Assembly (NCBI RefSeq): GCF_026745355.1
Contig: NC_079210.1
Span: forward strand, 19,812,123 to 19,876,122
Direction of reading: 5' to 3'
Source: Beta vulgaris subsp. vulgaris
Taxonomy: Eukaryota; Streptophyta; Magnoliopsida; Caryophyllales; Amaranthaceae
Length of the DNA stretch: 64,000 bases
Shown here: positions 63,101 to 64,000 of the stretch, in pieces
Numbering within the stretch: the first letter of the stretch is position 1
Layout of the letters: every line of letters starts with the position of its first letter
Notes under the pieces: generated by a model
Database searches by the model: none
The model's input: the letters and a program-made list of their open reading frames with translations, nothing else
Told to the model about the DNA's origin: nothing
Program-made: the position numbers and the translations under genes

Positions 63101-63822
63101 CAAATATTCATACATTGATTATTTCCATTAATTTCACAACCAAATGCCGATCAAAACAAACTTAATTTGACCTTTGATTAGGGAAAGGAAAAATTAAGCG
63201 AAACAAGATTCATTATTAAGAATAACATAATCGCCAAAGCGGCTGAAGTGTAAACCGACGAATAACAGTACGCCAAGAATTTCTCAGTCCAACAAAGTCA
63301 TTTAGATCAAGAATTTCTCAGTCCAACAAAGTCATTCGATAAGCATTATTCTTCGCTCGAATCCACAAGATATGTACTCAGTAGAAATAAAGAATAAAAT
63401 TCACATTTAAATTGCACAAAAAAGAGTACATAGCTCTATCTGGCCTGAAATATATGAGGAGAGAACATCTACCTTTCTCCCTTCACACAATTTCTGCCTC
63501 ACAACTTGTGCCAATGTTGGCTGAAATGCAAGAGCAAGACTTTTAGTAAACTTTCAATTTCATGGATGAGCAACGAGAATCTGTCTGGACATACCTTCAC
63601 AGGCTGAAAGAAATCATCGACCACATGTTGTGCCCTCGAATCATCTGATGATGCAGAAGCCCCAGAAGATTCTACTGTTGCTGTCTGCATATTAACACCA
63701 GAGCTACTAGCTCTTGAAGGTTGCCTCTTCGGTTGCCTTCTTTGTGGGGAACTCGGAAATATTTTCCAGGTAAAAACTACAGCAATAGCAAGTCCAGCAA
63801 GAGCACCAACAGAAAATGCATC
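54136..63822 (-). CDS. PEX22: Peroxisome biogenesis protein 22 (PEX22), 5' exon outside the window
   Basis: Exons (-): 63822-63595, 63520-63473, 62076-62020, 61925-61824, 60812-60747, 54422-54321 and 54240-54136. All introns are GT-AG, all exons are whole codons, and they join in one frame to give 235 residues and a TAA stop. The first exon in view has a membrane segment ([18 protein letters not shown]). Low-complexity Ser/Gln/Arg follows, then [76 protein letters not shown] and MEHFFGCV. This agrees with Arabidopsis PEX22 as I remember it; roughly the first 45 residues are missing to the right. PEX22 anchors the ubiquitin-conjugating enzyme PEX4 on the peroxisome membrane for PEX5 recycling. 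The 6.3-kb intron 54423-60746 is loaded with repeat relics. No lesion was seen. Confidence 0.93.
56528..56690. repeat. MITE-like relic with an internal duplication, in the large PEX22 intron
   Basis: CTCCCTCTGTTCTTTTTCAATTG looks like a MITE end. CATTTCTCTATTTTGTATCA is repeated within about 40 bp (around 56590 and 56630). No closing inverted end was found. Confidence 0.35.
57180..58090 (+). other. Possible LTR fragment in the large PEX22 intron
   Basis: Long non-coding stretch whose end (GGTCCTAGCTATTATC, then TAGGAACTTTAATTAGC, then GGTGCATTCGT) reads like the 3' part of a plant gypsy LTR. Boundaries and target duplication were not found. Inverted AATTCCAAAT/TTCCCAAACAG-like words at about 57014-57045 and 58695-58725 might instead mark one larger insertion. 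Confidence 0.3.
58880..59660 (-). mobile_element. RTE-type LINE 3' fragment (reverse transcriptase end and C-terminus)
   Basis: On - the ORF at 59659-59453 contains the RT catalytic box [17 protein letters not shown] and [20 protein letters not shown], characteristic of plant RTE LINE remnants. Further left, disrupted frames give [19 protein letters not shown] and RGRRRPK, the usual C-terminal end. It has many stops and frameshifts. It lies in the 6.3-kb PEX22 intron in the gene's own orientation. Confidence 0.8.
61405..61438 (+). repeat. G-rich run with quadruplex potential in a PEX22 intron
   Basis: Thirty-four bases of G with four single-A interruptions, ending in an unbroken run of 16 or more G. 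It is on the strand opposite to the PEX22 transcript. The length may be affected by sequencing error. Confidence 0.7.
63274..63340. repeat. Short direct duplication in a PEX22 intron
   Basis: AAGAATTTCTCAGTCCAAC and what follows it occur twice in tandem, about 34 bp apart. Confidence 0.8.
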
Positions 63823-64000
63823 CTAGGTTTGTCCAAACAAACAAAAATATCGTAACTCCAGAGTAAATGAATAAATGGATAAATGACGATTCGAGGTTCT
63901 AGTCCATTTTTAGTAGCAAATGCTTATATTTTCTCAGGCACAACAATAAGGGAATTCCAAGATTCTTTTATAAATTAGTTAGAATCAAAGGCATTTGTGT

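Noticed and set aside
1..64000. tRNA, rRNA or CRISPR-like arrays
   Set aside because: None seen. The only regular array is the 45-bp minisatellite, which has no unique spacers, and the only tRNA-like sequence is the SINE-like head.

Overview
The window is nuclear DNA from a plant, almost certainly a eudicot. The evidence is AT-rich intergenic DNA, nested LTR retrotransposons of plant lineages (Tekay-type chromoviruses, a Tat/Ogre-type element with an antisense gene, SIRE-like Copia LTRs), TA-flanked MITEs, a FAR1/FRS-type gene remnant, and two intron-rich plant genes. A Caryophyllales origin is possible but only a guess.

Layout. 1-17250 is a three-level nest of retroelements, all with sense pol on +. 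A chromovirus (1-3096, pol end plus 3' LTR) sits inside a second chromovirus (3097-9052). That one sits in the integrase region of a Tat-lineage element (9053-17250). The Tat element carries a decayed multi-exon gene on the opposite strand (10123-16196) with its own TATA box. One intron of that gene holds a Copia LTR fragment and another holds a 45-bp minisatellite. 17251-27163 is LTR-derived sequence on -: an LTR next to a primer-binding site (19241-21779), then a solo LTR with a 5-bp target duplication (22173-27158) that itself contains a MITE and a second TG..CA insertion with its own target duplication. 28961-31245 (-) is a FAR1/FRS (MULE-derived) pseudogene. Its 5' part and upstream region are tandemly duplicated at 32577-34004.

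Two host genes follow, converging. A CCCH zinc-finger/coiled-coil gene lies on + (34851-50501). Eleven exons could be joined with every phase matching, giving 417 codons plus stop. A hAT-type MITE sits 194 bp before its start codon. Its 6.4-kb third intron contains a young, complete, non-autonomous LTR element with a TAAAA target duplication. On - is PEX22 (54136-63822, first exon beyond the right edge), the peroxisomal membrane anchor for the ubiquitin-conjugating enzyme PEX4. Seven exons were read, and its 6.3-kb intron holds RTE LINE and other repeat relics.

Most notable structure. Both chromoviruses end pol with a short perfect stem-loop whose two arms change together between copies. Each stem-loop is followed at once by a polypurine tract, and each element has two such modules. 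No RNA genes, CRISPR arrays or bacterial features were seen.
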